Positions 16,884-25,910 are shown, counted from the first letter of the stretch. The stretch: DNA of 64,000 bases from Corynebacterium freneyi (GCF_030408835.1 NZ_CP047357.1:1736001-1800000), one strand, 5' to 3'. Notes: generated from the sequence alone by a model not told the origin. Made by a program: numbers and translations.

Positions 16884-18176
16884 TTACCCCTCGGTCACCA
16901 CGAGCTCATCGGGGGTCTCCGGCAGTTCGGCGGTCAGCGTTTCCTTCTCGCCGGTGAGGTCCACGACGTGGATCGTCTTGGTGGCGGGGTCGGTGACGTA
17001 GGCGACGTCGCCGTTCACGGCGAGCGCGGGACGCGGGTCCTGCCACTCCTCGGACTCCTCCCAGGCGTCGATGACGTCGATGGTCTTGACCACCTTCGCC
17101 TGCTCGGGGTCGATGAGGTGCAGCTTTCCGTCGGTGCCCAGCACCACCGCAAGGCCGTCGTCATTCATGCCCAGGGAGCGGAAGGTGTAGGAGGTGCCCA
17201 GGTCGACGAGCTTCAGTTCTCCGGTTTCGGTGTCGATGATGGAGACCTTTTCGGGGCGCTCGAGCTCGCCGTCTTCGGCGGCCCCGGCATCCGACTTGTA
17301 GTCGCCGAGGACGTACTTCGACTCGGTGGAGCCGGCCTGGTTTCCGATGCGGCCGTACTCGTCGGGCGCCTTGACCTTGGTCACCTTGCCGTCGGCGTAC
17401 ACCAGGCCACCGTCGGAGCAACCGACGAAGATGCCGGCCGAGGACTCCTCGGCGCCATGCGCGCCGGGGCATTCCTCGAAGCGCTTGAGCTCCTTGCCGT
17501 CGGCATCGACCTGGGCGACGCCGGTGCGGTTGCCCTCGTCGTCGGCGATGGTGACCATGTACGTCCCGTCCTCCCCGAGTACCGCGATGCCGTGGTGGGC
17601 GGGGACGCGGAAGTGGTCGACGGCGTCCATGCCGGTCAACCGCACGGTGGTGACGTCGCCGGTCTCGTCGTCGAAAAGCACGGCGGTGTCGTCGCCGGCG
17701 ACGACGTGGCCCGGCTTGGCCGCATCGACCCCGAATCCGGTGAACAGCGGGTCTCCGGCGTAGTGGTGGGAGTGGTCGCCATGCGGCTTGGAGTACGAAC
17801 CCATGTCGAGGGCGCGGAAGCCCTCGTCGGTGGACACGAACACGTGGCGGCCGTCGCCGGCGGGGTTGAGGCGCAGGTAGCCATCGGCGGGCAGTTCGGC
17901 GAGCACCTCGGGCTCGTCTCCCCCGTCGAGGTCACCGGCGTCGAGAACCATGACGCCGCCGTCGTAGCTGATCGCCAGCCGCGCCTCGGCGTTGCGGGTT
18001 TCGGAGACATCGGCGGCGGTGGTCGCGGTGGTCACGGCCGGAGTGCGGGCCGCGTCCCCCGAGGTGCCCTCGGCGCCATCGGCGGCGACGTCGTCATCGG
18101 AGGAGCAGGCGGCGAGGAAGAGCGAGGCGGCGGCGAGTGCGCCGACCGCAATCTTGTTGTTGAACATGGATTGCAT
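16884..18176 (-). CDS. aztD: AztD-like zinc-binding beta-propeller lipoprotein
   Basis: A 430-residue secreted lipoprotein. A signal peptide ends in the lipobox LAAC at residues 21-24. The mature part is a run of beta-propeller repeats with a histidine cluster (HGDHSHH) near residue 132, plus further His and Asp residues. This matches AztD, a periplasmic or extracellular zinc chaperone that hands zinc to the AztC binding protein of the AztABC importer. No aztA, aztB or aztC gene lies beside it, so the partner must be elsewhere or differ. A Zur-like palindrome overlaps the promoter. ATG 18176 is used; ATG 18167 also fits. Confidence 0.82.
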   Translation of the reverse strand: MQSMFNNKIAVGALAAASLFLAACSSDDDVAADGAEGTSGDAARTPAVTTATTAADVSETRNAEARLAISYDGGVMVLDAGDLDGGDEPEVLAELPADGYLRLNPAGDGRHVFVSTDEGFRALDMGSYSKPHGDHSHHYAGDPLFTGFGVDAAKPGHVVAGDDTAVLFDDETGDVTTVRLTGMDAVDHFRVPAHHGIAVLGEDGTYMVTIADDEGNRTGVAQVDADGKELKRFEECPGAHGAEESSAGIFVGCSDGGLVYADGKVTKVKAPDEYGRIGNQAGSTESKYVLGDYKSDAGAAEDGELERPEKVSIIDTETGELKLVDLGTSYTFRSLGMNDDGLAVVLGTDGKLHLIDPEQAKVVKTIDVIDAWEESEEWQDPRPALAVNGDVAYVTDPATKTIHVVDLTGEKETLTAELPETPDELVVTEG

Positions 18177-18187
18177 TAGAGCATTTG

Positions 18188-18204
18188 TTGCAAATGTTTT
18201 TCAA
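18188..18204 (-). promoter_or_regulatory. Zur-like operator upstream of aztD
   Basis: TTGCAAATGTTTTTCAA is a 17-base imperfect palindrome whose half-sites agree at six of eight positions. Its TTGNAAA/TTTNCAA pattern fits Fur/Zur-family operators. It ends 12 bases before the start codon of a zinc-protein gene, where a zinc-dependent repressor would act. Confidence 0.5.
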
Positions 18205-18236
18205 CTGCGCGGCAGTCGCGCACCTCCCCGCGCCAA

Positions 18237-19388
18237 TCAACCGGCGATGAGCACCCCCGCAATGCCGATGCCCGCAACGACGGCGGTAACCAGCGCCGCC
18301 ATGGCGAACGGAGCCGCCCCGACCTTCCGGATCAGCGAGAACTTGACCCCGACCCCCAGCGCGAACATCGCGGCACCGAGAAACAGCTGCTCGGCGACGC
18401 CGGCGACGTCGATGACGCCCTGCGGAACGATCCCGGTGGAACGTACGACGACCATCGTCAGGAATCCCGCGACGAACAGCGGCATGATCGGCGGCAACGT
18501 CATTTCGCCGACCCCGCCGCTCGCATTCCCCTTCGTCCCCGGTTCCCCGGCGGAACCCGAGCCGGCGGCGAGAATGCGGCGCCGTTCACCGATCGAGATG
18601 GCGGCCATGACCGGTGCGAGCATGAGCACGCGGCCGAGCTTGATGATGACCGCCGCCCCCAGTGCCGGCCCGCCGATCGCCCCGCCGATGGCCACGACCT
18701 GGGCCACCTCATGGACCGACGCGCCGGCCCACATGCCGATGGTCATGTCGTCGAGCCCGAAAAGGTGCCCGAGCGCCGGCACCAGCGGAATCATGAGCGT
18801 GCCGAAGATGACCACGAGCGCCACGGCCGTCACCACGGATTCACGCAGCCCCGCACCGGAACCGTTTCCTCCGCCTTCCGCGGTGCCGTTGCTTTGCGAC
18901 GACCGCCCCTCCCCGCTTTCGTCGTTCGCACCCAGCACGCCCGCCAGCGCCGCGACGGCCGCGGCCCCGCAGATGGAGAAGCCGCAGGCGATGAGCAGTC
19001 GCAGACGACGGTCGATGCCGAGCGCCGACCCGATGGCCACGCCGACCACGATCCCGCCGACGACCACGGCGACGACGGTGAGGATCATTCCCGCCCCCAG
19101 GTCGGCGACGTCGTGAAGCGACAGCCGCAGGCCCAGCAGGACGATGCCGATCCGCAGCACCTGCTTCGCGGCGACGGCGAGGCCCGGATCCACGGCGGCG
19201 GGCAAGCGAACCGCGTTGCCGACGACGACGCCGAGGATGATCGCGACGACCATCGGACTGAGCACCGAAAACGGCGCGGCCACCAGGTACGCCGCGCCGA
19301 CCCCCGCCGCCGCGAGCGCCAACCCGGGCAGGACGTTCGACGGGGATGGCGCTGAGATTTTCAAGGACACCCCACAAGTGTCGGCCAC
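18237..19388 (-). CDS. YeiH family putative sulfate/sulfonate exporter
   Basis: A 383-residue membrane protein with about ten hydrophobic segments. The family signatures GFSICGAAAVAA near 135 and GASVHEVAQVVA near 220 are present. YeiH proteins are putative sulfate or related anion exporters; direct biochemical evidence in actinobacteria is thin. Two non-conserved hydrophilic loops (near 150-175 and 270-290) are Gly/Ser-rich, and the first contains the scattered CGTCGCAAAGC motif. The start is GTG 19388. A LysR regulator starts 52 bases away on the other strand, the classic divergent regulator-exporter layout. Confidence 0.88.
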   Translation of the reverse strand: MADTCGVSLKISAPSPSNVLPGLALAAAGVGAAYLVAAPFSVLSPMVVAIILGVVVGNAVRLPAAVDPGLAVAAKQVLRIGIVLLGLRLSLHDVADLGAGMILTVVAVVVGGIVVGVAIGSALGIDRRLRLLIACGFSICGAAAVAALAGVLGANDESGEGRSSQSNGTAEGGGNGSGAGLRESVVTAVALVVIFGTLMIPLVPALGHLFGLDDMTIGMWAGASVHEVAQVVAIGGAIGGPALGAAVIIKLGRVLMLAPVMAAISIGERRRILAAGSGSAGEPGTKGNASGGVGEMTLPPIMPLFVAGFLTMVVVRSTGIVPQGVIDVAGVAEQLFLGAAMFALGVGVKFSLIRKVGAAPFAMAALVTAVVAGIGIAGVLIAG

Positions 19389-19440
19389 CTGCGGGAAATC
19401 CGGTAGACGGCGAATCCGTCCGAGGGCATACGATTTTGAT

Positions 19441-20436
19441 ATGACCGTCCATCCGACCGCAGCCGACCGTCAGCCCGAGCTGGCCGCGATGCACTTCACC
19501 GCCCAACACCTCATCGGCCTGCGGTTGCTCGCCGCCGCCGACGAACTCGGAAGCCTGGGCGCTGCGGCGCGGGCCACGGACATGGCGCAACCCAACGTCA
19601 GCCGCGCCATCGCCGCCCTCGAAGACGCCCTCGGCGCGCCGCTCCTCGACCGCAACCCGCGCGGATCCACGGCAACGCCGCTGGGCAGGTCCGTGATCGC
19701 GGCCGCCGCTGCCCTCTTCGACGCCGCCGCCACGTTCCGGCGCGACGTCACGTCCCTCCTCGCCGACGACTCGACCCCGTTGCGGGTGTCGGCGAGCATG
19801 ACCGTCGCCGAACACCTCATGCCGGGGTGGCTGGCGACGTACCGACGGCGGCATCCCGACACCGACGTCGGACTGAGAGTGCGCAATTCCGAGCGGGTCT
19901 TCGACGAGGTGCTCGCCGGCACATGCGACATCGGCTTCGTGGAAACGCCCCTGGCCCGCAAGGACCTCAACGCGACGGTGGTCGCCGACGATCACCTCGT
20001 CGTGGTCGTCGCCCCCGGGCACCCGTGGGCGCGGCGCGGCCGCAATGCCCCGGGCGCGACCGCGGATGAACCGGTGGCCGACGAACCCGCCCTCTGCCCG
20101 GTCACGGCCGCCGAACTCGCGGCCACTCCCCTCGTCCTGCGCGAATCCGGCTCGGGCACGCGGGCGTTCCACGACCGGGCGCTCGCCCCCTGGAACCCCG
20201 TGCCACCCGCCGTAGAACTCGGCAGCAACGCCGCCGTGGCCGCCACCGTGCGGGCCAGCGGTGAACCCGGGGTGCTCAGCGAACTGGCCGTCGCCGACGC
20301 GGTGGCCCACGGCGAACTTGTCGTCGTCGACGTCGACGAACGGCTCGATTTCCGCCGCCACATACGCGCGGTGTGGCGCGGAACCGGCGGCCCAGGCCCT
20401 AACGCGAGGGAGCTCATCGACATCGCGTCACGGTGA
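19441..20436 (+). CDS. LysR family transcriptional regulator
   Basis: A 331-residue LysR-type regulator. The winged helix-turn-helix occupies residues 15-75 (LGAAARATDMAQPNVSRAIAAL is the recognition region). The rest is a two-lobed periplasmic-binding-like effector domain. YeiH exporters are often controlled by divergent LysR proteins, so this one probably senses an anion exported by the neighbour. The ATG at 19441 lies 6 bases after a TACGAT -10-like box (19429-19434), which suggests leaderless transcription. A non-conserved insert lies near residue 200. Confidence 0.9.
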   Translation: MTVHPTAADRQPELAAMHFTAQHLIGLRLLAAADELGSLGAAARATDMAQPNVSRAIAALEDALGAPLLDRNPRGSTATPLGRSVIAAAAALFDAAATFRRDVTSLLADDSTPLRVSASMTVAEHLMPGWLATYRRRHPDTDVGLRVRNSERVFDEVLAGTCDIGFVETPLARKDLNATVVADDHLVVVVAPGHPWARRGRNAPGATADEPVADEPALCPVTAAELAATPLVLRESGSGTRAFHDRALAPWNPVPPAVELGSNAAVAATVRASGEPGVLSELAVADAVAHGELVVVDVDERLDFRRHIRAVWRGTGGPGPNARELIDIASR

Positions 20437-20488
20437 GAGAACCCGTCGGGCTGCTGTGGGGAACCCGTCGGGCACCGCCGGGGACCCC

Positions 20489-21355
20489 TCAGGCGCCGGC
20501 GACCCGGTCGTCGAAGTCCGGGGTCTTCTGGCGGACCAGCGATACCGGGTTGCCCGGGTCGAGGCTTTCCCAATGTGCGCCGACGTGCTTGTACGGCGCG
20601 TCGCCAATTTGCGGCTCACCGTCGAGGGTGAGCACCAGCCGGTTGCCGCTGAGCACGGTCCCGACGACGCCGACGCCGAACTGTCGCGTCACGCGGGCCA
20701 CCTCACGGTCGATGCGGCCGGGCGGGCGCACCGGCTGCGGCTCCACCAGGCCCTCCATGCCGGTCATGGGCACCAGACGGGTGCGCCAAATCTTGTCGAC
20801 CTGCGTGATCAGCGCCTGCTCGGTTCCGGAGTTGTCGATGACGACGTCGGCGGCCGCCAGCCGTTCCTCGTCGGAGATCTGCGCGGCGATCCGACGGCGA
20901 GCATCGGCCTCGTCGACGCCGCGACTCTCCACCAGCCGCTTGACCCGCACGTCCACCGGCGCATGCACCACGAGGACGATGTGGCAATCCGCCGCAAGAT
21001 CGTTTTCCACCAGAAGCGGCATGTCGTGGACGACGATGTCCCTCGGCCCGGCCTCGGCGAACCGCTCGGCGGTGCGCTCCGCGATCCGCGGGTGCGTGAT
21101 CGCGTTGAGCATCGCCGTCTTATCCTTCGACGTGAACGCCCGATTGGCCAACCTGCTGCGCAGCAGACGGCCATCGGCGTCGACGATGTCGGGGCCGAAA
21201 GCATCGACCAGCTCCCGAAGCGCCGGCTGACCGGGTTCGACGATCTCGCGGGCGATGGCGTCGGCGTCGACGATGACGCACCCCAGCTCGCGCAGTCGCC
21301 GGGCCACGGACGACTTTCCGCTGCCCATTCCTCCGGTCAATCCAACTTTCAACAT
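20489..21355 (-). CDS. coaE: Dephospho-CoA kinase (CoaE) with a C-terminal extension
   Basis: Catalyses the last step of coenzyme A synthesis, phosphorylating dephospho-CoA. The P-loop GGMGSGKSS lies at residues 8-16. CoA-binding and lid segments (IVVHDMPLLVEN and RVKRLVESRGVDEADARRRIAAQ) are present. The kinase core ends near residue 195. About 90 further residues follow that I cannot assign; they are not long enough for the GrpB-like domain found fused to some actinobacterial CoaE proteins. The ATG at 21355 is preferred because AAGG lies eight bases upstream; a GTG at 21364 is also possible. Confidence 0.95.
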   Translation of the reverse strand: MLKVGLTGGMGSGKSSVARRLRELGCVIVDADAIAREIVEPGQPALRELVDAFGPDIVDADGRLLRSRLANRAFTSKDKTAMLNAITHPRIAERTAERFAEAGPRDIVVHDMPLLVENDLAADCHIVLVVHAPVDVRVKRLVESRGVDEADARRRIAAQISDEERLAAADVVIDNSGTEQALITQVDKIWRTRLVPMTGMEGLVEPQPVRPPGRIDREVARVTRQFGVGVVGTVLSGNRLVLTLDGEPQIGDAPYKHVGAHWESLDPGNPVSLVRQKTPDFDDRVAGA

Positions 21356-21586
21356 GACCGCCACCTTAAGCCATGCGGCGGATCAGTGGCGTATCGGCAC
21401 GCCACTTTCGCTTTGCCGCAACCCTTTTGAGAGTGATCAAATCGTTATTTGACGGCGACGCTTCCGCCTGCCGCCATCTGCGGCAACGTCCCGCCCCGGG
21501 CCCGTCGACCGGGTCGTCGTCACGCACGGACCGGACACGCGCCACGCACGCCGACGCATCCATCCGCCGGGCCCGCACTCCGGCTT

Positions 21587-23273
21587 GGGTTCTATCGGTC
21601 GTTGCAACACCCCTACCCACCAGGGGACCCAACGACCATGGCACCACGCCACCCGTTCTACTCACTGACGCCCACCGACCAACAGGCTCTTGCCCAAGCC
21701 CTGTCACAACCGGGAACTTCCATCCGCTCGGCGGCCCACACGCTGGGACTGCACTACCGGCATTGCCTCAACTTCGCCCACACCCATGGCCTGGTACCAC
21801 CACGGCCAACACCACCGGCCGACACCATCAACCGGGCCGTCGACCGCGTTGCGGCCGGTTCCACCCTGACCCAAGCCGCCCGTGACTGTGGCATCAGCAT
21901 CTCGGCGGTATTCAACGCCGCCCGCGCCGCCGGCGTCCACCAACCCCGCCCGATGCCTCGCGGTGCCGCAGCGACAACTCGCCGAGTCGAGTATCTAACG
22001 CTGCGTCTATCAGCACTGACCCGCACCGATGCCGCCGCAGCCTGCGGCATCAGCCCCCGCACCGCCTTGGACTTCGACAAAGGGGTAACCAAAACCGGTA
22101 CCCGGCCGCGCACACGCTTCATCCCCACCGGCGCCGACGCCGCCCAGTACAACAGACTCATGACCACTTTGCTGACGCACCATGACGTCATCGAACCCGG
22201 CCGGCAACCCGATCCCGCCAATCACCCCACCATTGACCCGTATCACCGGATCCACCCGCGCTACCTGTCGCTGACTGAACGGGAAACCATCGCCGACCTG
22301 CGGCGGGAAGGATGGTCCATGCGGGCCATCGCCGGGCACCTGGGACGTAGCCCGTCGACGATCAGCCGCGAGTTAGCCAACAACCGCAGCGCCGACGGGC
22401 CCTACCGGCCCATCGCCGCAGCACGCAAAGCCGCGGCCCGTAGGCTTCGGCCCAAACAACCCAAAATCGCCGGTGACGCGATGCTGGCGCAGCTGATCCA
22501 AACAAAGTTGGATCTGCGGTGGTCCCCCGAACAGATCGCTGCATGGCTACGCCGGGCCTATCCCCACGCCAAGGAGTGGCACGTGTGCCATGAAACGATC
22601 TACCAGGCCCTCTACGTCCAAGCCCGCGGCGGGCTGAAAAAGCAAGTCGCCGCAGCGCTGCGCACCGGCCGCGCACGGCGAGTGCCCAACGGTGACCCGG
22701 CCCAGCGGCGGCGACGCTTCGTCGACGACATGGTCATGATCAGCCAGCGGCCCGCCGATGTCGAGGATCGGGCGGTGCCCGGGCATTGGGAAGGCGACTT
22801 GATCCTGGGTGCGGCCAACAAGTCCGCCATTGCCACGCTGGTTGAACGCACGACCCGCTACGTCATCCTGGTGCATCTGCCTGCCGGTCACGGTGCCACC
22901 GCCGTGCGTGATGGGCTCACCGCGGCGATCGGTTCGCTGCCCACGCACCTGCGGGGATCGTTGACCTGGGATCAAGGCTCGGAGATGGCCGGCCACAAGC
23001 AGTTCAGCGTCGCAGCCGAATGCCCGGTGTACTTCTGCGATCCGGCCAGTCCCTGGCAACGCGGTACCAATGAAAACACCAACGGCCTGTTGCGGCAGTA
23101 CTTCCCCAAAGGAACTGACCTGTCGGCGCATTCGCCGGAGGACCTGGAGTTCGTCGCCCAGCAGCTCAACGGTCGTCCCCGGAAAACTCTTGGATGGGAC
23201 ACACCGGCTCAGCGGATGAGTGCTTTACTGGACGCGTCTTGATCCGCTGGTGTTGCAACGACTCCTAGAATCC
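21587..23273 (+). mobile_element. Complete IS30-family insertion sequence
   Basis: About 1.69 kb bounded by 25-base inverted repeats at 21587-21611 and 23249-23273, which share the inner GTCGTTGCAACACC exactly and differ at four outer positions. One intact transposase gene fills the interior. The element separates coaE from rpsA, which are normally close in corynebacteria. No unambiguous target duplication could be read at the edges. Confidence 0.88.
21638..23242 (+). CDS. IS30 family transposase
   Basis: A 534-residue DDE transposase. Helix-turn-helix segments occupy the N-terminal half: one like LTQAARDCGISISAVFNAAR, and the IS30-type LTERETIADLRREGWSMRAIAGHLGRSPSTISREL near 225-260. The catalytic core carries the acidic residues in GHWEGDL, TWDQGSEM and RGTNENTNGLLRQYFPKG. 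It is longer than the usual 330-390 residues because of an N-terminal extension with extra helix-turn-helix repeats. ATG 21638 fits the element boundaries. No frameshift or stop is seen, so the copy may be active. Confidence 0.93.
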   Translation: MAPRHPFYSLTPTDQQALAQALSQPGTSIRSAAHTLGLHYRHCLNFAHTHGLVPPRPTPPADTINRAVDRVAAGSTLTQAARDCGISISAVFNAARAAGVHQPRPMPRGAAATTRRVEYLTLRLSALTRTDAAAACGISPRTALDFDKGVTKTGTRPRTRFIPTGADAAQYNRLMTTLLTHHDVIEPGRQPDPANHPTIDPYHRIHPRYLSLTERETIADLRREGWSMRAIAGHLGRSPSTISRELANNRSADGPYRPIAAARKAAARRLRPKQPKIAGDAMLAQLIQTKLDLRWSPEQIAAWLRRAYPHAKEWHVCHETIYQALYVQARGGLKKQVAAALRTGRARRVPNGDPAQRRRRFVDDMVMISQRPADVEDRAVPGHWEGDLILGAANKSAIATLVERTTRYVILVHLPAGHGATAVRDGLTAAIGSLPTHLRGSLTWDQGSEMAGHKQFSVAAECPVYFCDPASPWQRGTNENTNGLLRQYFPKGTDLSAHSPEDLEFVAQQLNGRPRKTLGWDTPAQRMSALLDAS

Positions 23274-23295
23274 GCCCGGTACACCGCTGAAACGA

Positions 23296-23337
23296 AAAGC
23301 CCCGGCCCCGCCCTCCGCGGAGGACGGGGCCGGGGCC
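23296..23337 (-). terminator. Terminator downstream of rpsA
   Basis: GCCCCGGCCCCGCCCTCC and its facing GGAGGACGGGGCCGGGGC form an extended GC stem (about 23300-23336). On the minus strand it is followed by CTTTTCG. It ends the rpsA transcript and lies between rpsA and the insertion element. Confidence 0.75.
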
Positions 23338-23386
23338 CGACGATCACGGCCGGCGGATCAACCGCCGCACCGGATCAGCGACTCGC

Positions 23387-24844
23387 TCAGTTGCCGGACA
23401 GGCGGGCGCGCAGGGCGGCCAGCTGCTCGTCGGAGGCGAGGGTGCCGCCGGACTCGGCCGGAGCCTCGGTCGACGCCGGGGCGTTCTCCGAAGTCTCGGA
23501 CGAGTAGTTCGACGGGGTCGCGGCGGCCTCGGCGGCCTGCGCACGGTGACGCTCGATCTGGGCGGCGTGCAGCTGGTGGTGGCGCTCCGCCTCGGCGTAG
23601 CGGGCCTCCCACTCGGCGCGCTGGGTCTCGTAGCCCTCCATCCACTCGTTGGTCTCCGGGTCGAAGCCCTCCGGGAAGATGTAGTTGCCCTGCTCGTCGT
23701 AGGAGTCGCCCATGCCGTACTTGGTCGGGTCGAACTCGTCGGTGAAGTCCTCGTCGGCCTGCTTCAGCGACAGGGAGATGCGACGACGGTCCAGGTCGAT
23801 GTCGATGACCTTGACCATGGCCTCCTCGCCGACGGACACGATCTGGTCCGGGACGTCGACGTGGCGCTCGGCCAGCTCGGAGATGTGGACCAGGCCCTCG
23901 ATGCCCTCCTCGACGCGGACGAACGCACCGAACGGCACCAGCTTGGTGACCTTGCCCGGGACGATCTGGCCGATGGCGTGGGTGCGGGCGAAGACGCGCC
24001 ACGGGTCCTCCTGGGTCGCCTTCAGCGACAGGGAGACGCGCTCGCGGTTCAGGTCGACCTCGAGAACCTCGACGGTGACCTCGTCGCCGACCTGGACGAC
24101 CTCGGACGGGTGGTCGATGTGCTTCCAGGACAGCTCGGAAACGTGGACCAGGCCGTCGACGCCGCCGAGATCGACGAAGGCGCCGAAGTTGACGATGGAG
24201 GACACGACGCCCTTGCGGACCTGGCCCTTCTGCAGCTGGTGCAGGAACTCGGAGCGGACCTCGGACTGGGTCTGCTCGAGCCACGCACGGCGGGACAGGA
24301 CCACGTTGTTGCGGTTCTTGTCCAGCTCGATGATCTTCGCCTCGAGCTCCTGGCCGATGTACGGCTGCAGGTCGCGGACGCGGCGCATCTCGACCAGCGA
24401 CGCCGGCAGGAAGCCGCGCAGGCCGATGTCCAGGATCAGGCCGCCCTTGACGACCTCGATGACGGTACCGGTGACCGGCTCGTCCTTCTCCTTGAGGTCC
24501 TCGATGGTGCCCCAGGCGCGCTCGTACTGGGCACGCTTCTTGGACAGGATCAGGCGGCCTTCCTTGTCCTCCTTGGTGAGGACCAGGGCGTCGATCTCGT
24601 CACCGACCTCGACCACCTCGTCGGGGTCGACATCGTGCTTGATGGACAGCTCGCGGGAGGGGATGACGCCCTCCGTCTTGTAGCCGATGTCGAGCAGGAC
24701 CTCGTCGCGGTCGACCTTGACGACGGTGCCCTCGACGATGTCGCCATCGTTGAAGTACTTGATCGTGGAGTCGACGGCGGCGAGGAAATCCTCAGCGGTG
24801 CCGATGTCGTTGACGGCGACCTGAGGGGTGTTGGAGGTGGGCAT
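23387..24844 (-). CDS. rpsA: 30S ribosomal protein S1
   Basis: A 485-residue S1 protein with four S1 RNA-binding repeats (about 35-105, 123-190, 205-275 and 292-360), each with the GxVxxVxxFGAFVxL pattern. As in other actinobacteria it has fewer repeats than the six of E. coli. The C-terminal 120 residues are acidic and Glu/Ala-rich and probably disordered. The ATG at 24844 starts the family sequence; an upstream frame is open but unrelated. It helps mRNA docking on the 30S subunit. Confidence 0.97.
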   Translation of the reverse strand: MPTSNTPQVAVNDIGTAEDFLAAVDSTIKYFNDGDIVEGTVVKVDRDEVLLDIGYKTEGVIPSRELSIKHDVDPDEVVEVGDEIDALVLTKEDKEGRLILSKKRAQYERAWGTIEDLKEKDEPVTGTVIEVVKGGLILDIGLRGFLPASLVEMRRVRDLQPYIGQELEAKIIELDKNRNNVVLSRRAWLEQTQSEVRSEFLHQLQKGQVRKGVVSSIVNFGAFVDLGGVDGLVHVSELSWKHIDHPSEVVQVGDEVTVEVLEVDLNRERVSLSLKATQEDPWRVFARTHAIGQIVPGKVTKLVPFGAFVRVEEGIEGLVHISELAERHVDVPDQIVSVGEEAMVKVIDIDLDRRRISLSLKQADEDFTDEFDPTKYGMGDSYDEQGNYIFPEGFDPETNEWMEGYETQRAEWEARYAEAERHHQLHAAQIERHRAQAAEAAATPSNYSSETSENAPASTEAPAESGGTLASDEQLAALRARLSGN

Positions 24845-25085
24845 GTGTTGGTTGCTCCGAAGCGGATAGGAATCGTGATGGACAAGGTCGATCCGGTTTA
24901 CGCACCTCGTCGTCCCGGGACACCCGCACGGGCCCTCGTGGGGCCGTCGCGGACGGCTCGGGTCGGGAGATGGAGACGCCGGATCGGCAGGCGTACGCTG
25001 GTCGCGCACGCATACCGCGAACACGATACGCGTCGACCTGCACCGAATCAAGTTCCGTCGCAGGTCGGGCCCGGGTGTTGCGGGT

Positions 25086-25826
25086 GTGACGAATGGGGCG
25101 ATGCTCCGCGAGGAACACGCTTCGTTGCTTGGCGACGCCGACGTGCTCGCCACCGCCGACGTCCTCGAGATCGGCTGCGGGTCCGCGCCGTGTTCACGTT
25201 GGCTGGCGGCCCACCGCCCTCCGAAGTCCCTGACCGCCTTCGACGTGTCGATGGGCATGCTCGACCACGGGGTCACGGCGGCGGCAGCCGGGAACTCCGG
25301 CGCGCGACCGGGGCGCGGGCCGTCGTCACGCACGAAAAGCCCGCGGGACATCACCGGCGTGAACCTGGTGCAGGCAGACGCCGCGGCGATGCCGTTTTCA
25401 GACGACTCCTTCGACATCGCGTTCTCCGTGTTCGGCGCCATCCCCTTCGTGGCCGATTCCGCCGGACTGATGCGCGGCGTCGCCCGCGTGCTGCGGCCCG
25501 GCGGACGATTCGTGTTTTCGGTGACCCACCCCGTGCGCTGGTGCTTCCCCGACGACCCCGGACCGGCGGGGCTGAAGGCGGGCATCCCCTATTTCCACCG
25601 GACGCCGTACGTGGAACGCGACGACGCGGGCACCGCGATCTACGTCGAACACCACCGCACCATGGGCGACCGGGTGCGGGACCTGGTGTCGGCGGGCTTC
25701 GTCCTCGAGGACCTCGTCGAACCCGAATGGCCCGAGGACCTCGACGTGACGTGGGGCCAATGATCGCCGCCGCGCGGGGCCGTCATCCCGGGGACCGCGA
25801 TTTTCGTGACTCGATTGGCGGAGTAG
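25086..25826 (+). pseudogene. SAM-dependent methyltransferase, truncated at the N terminus and with a premature stop
   Basis: The visible part (from GTG 25086) carries the class I methyltransferase motif VLEIGCGSAPCSRWLA and a family-typical FGAIPFVADSA...RVLRPGGRFVFSVTHPVRW segment, closely like mycobacterial Rv1498c-type proteins. Those are about 50-60 residues longer at the N terminus, and that part is not recognisable upstream here. Near the end the conserved WGQW reads WGQ then TGA (25761-25763). Past it the same frame continues with the family-like SPPRGAVIPGTAIF up to TAG 25824-25826. A single G-to-A change would explain it. A 20-residue insert holds the scattered CGTCGTCACGC motif. 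Confidence 0.65.
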
Positions 25827-25894
25827 GGCCGGGCAGGCGCGCGCCGGAACAGGGGCCGCGCAGGTGCACGCGGGAGACGGTGTCCGGGCCGTCC

Positions 25895-25910
25895 GGGGAC
25901 ACCTGTTCGA
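25895..25910 (+). promoter_or_regulatory. SOS-like box upstream of the helicase-nuclease operon
   Basis: GGGGACACCTGTTCGA fits the right half of the LexA consensus (GTTCGA) exactly, with the left half degenerate. It sits 45 bases before the first gene of a likely DNA-repair operon. uvrA and uvrB in the same window carry similar boxes. Confidence 0.35.

Noticed and set aside
25761..25763. TGA in the methyltransferase as selenocysteine or readthrough
   Set aside because: The conserved residue there is Trp, no SECIS-like hairpin is seen, and the N terminus is missing too, so decay is simpler.
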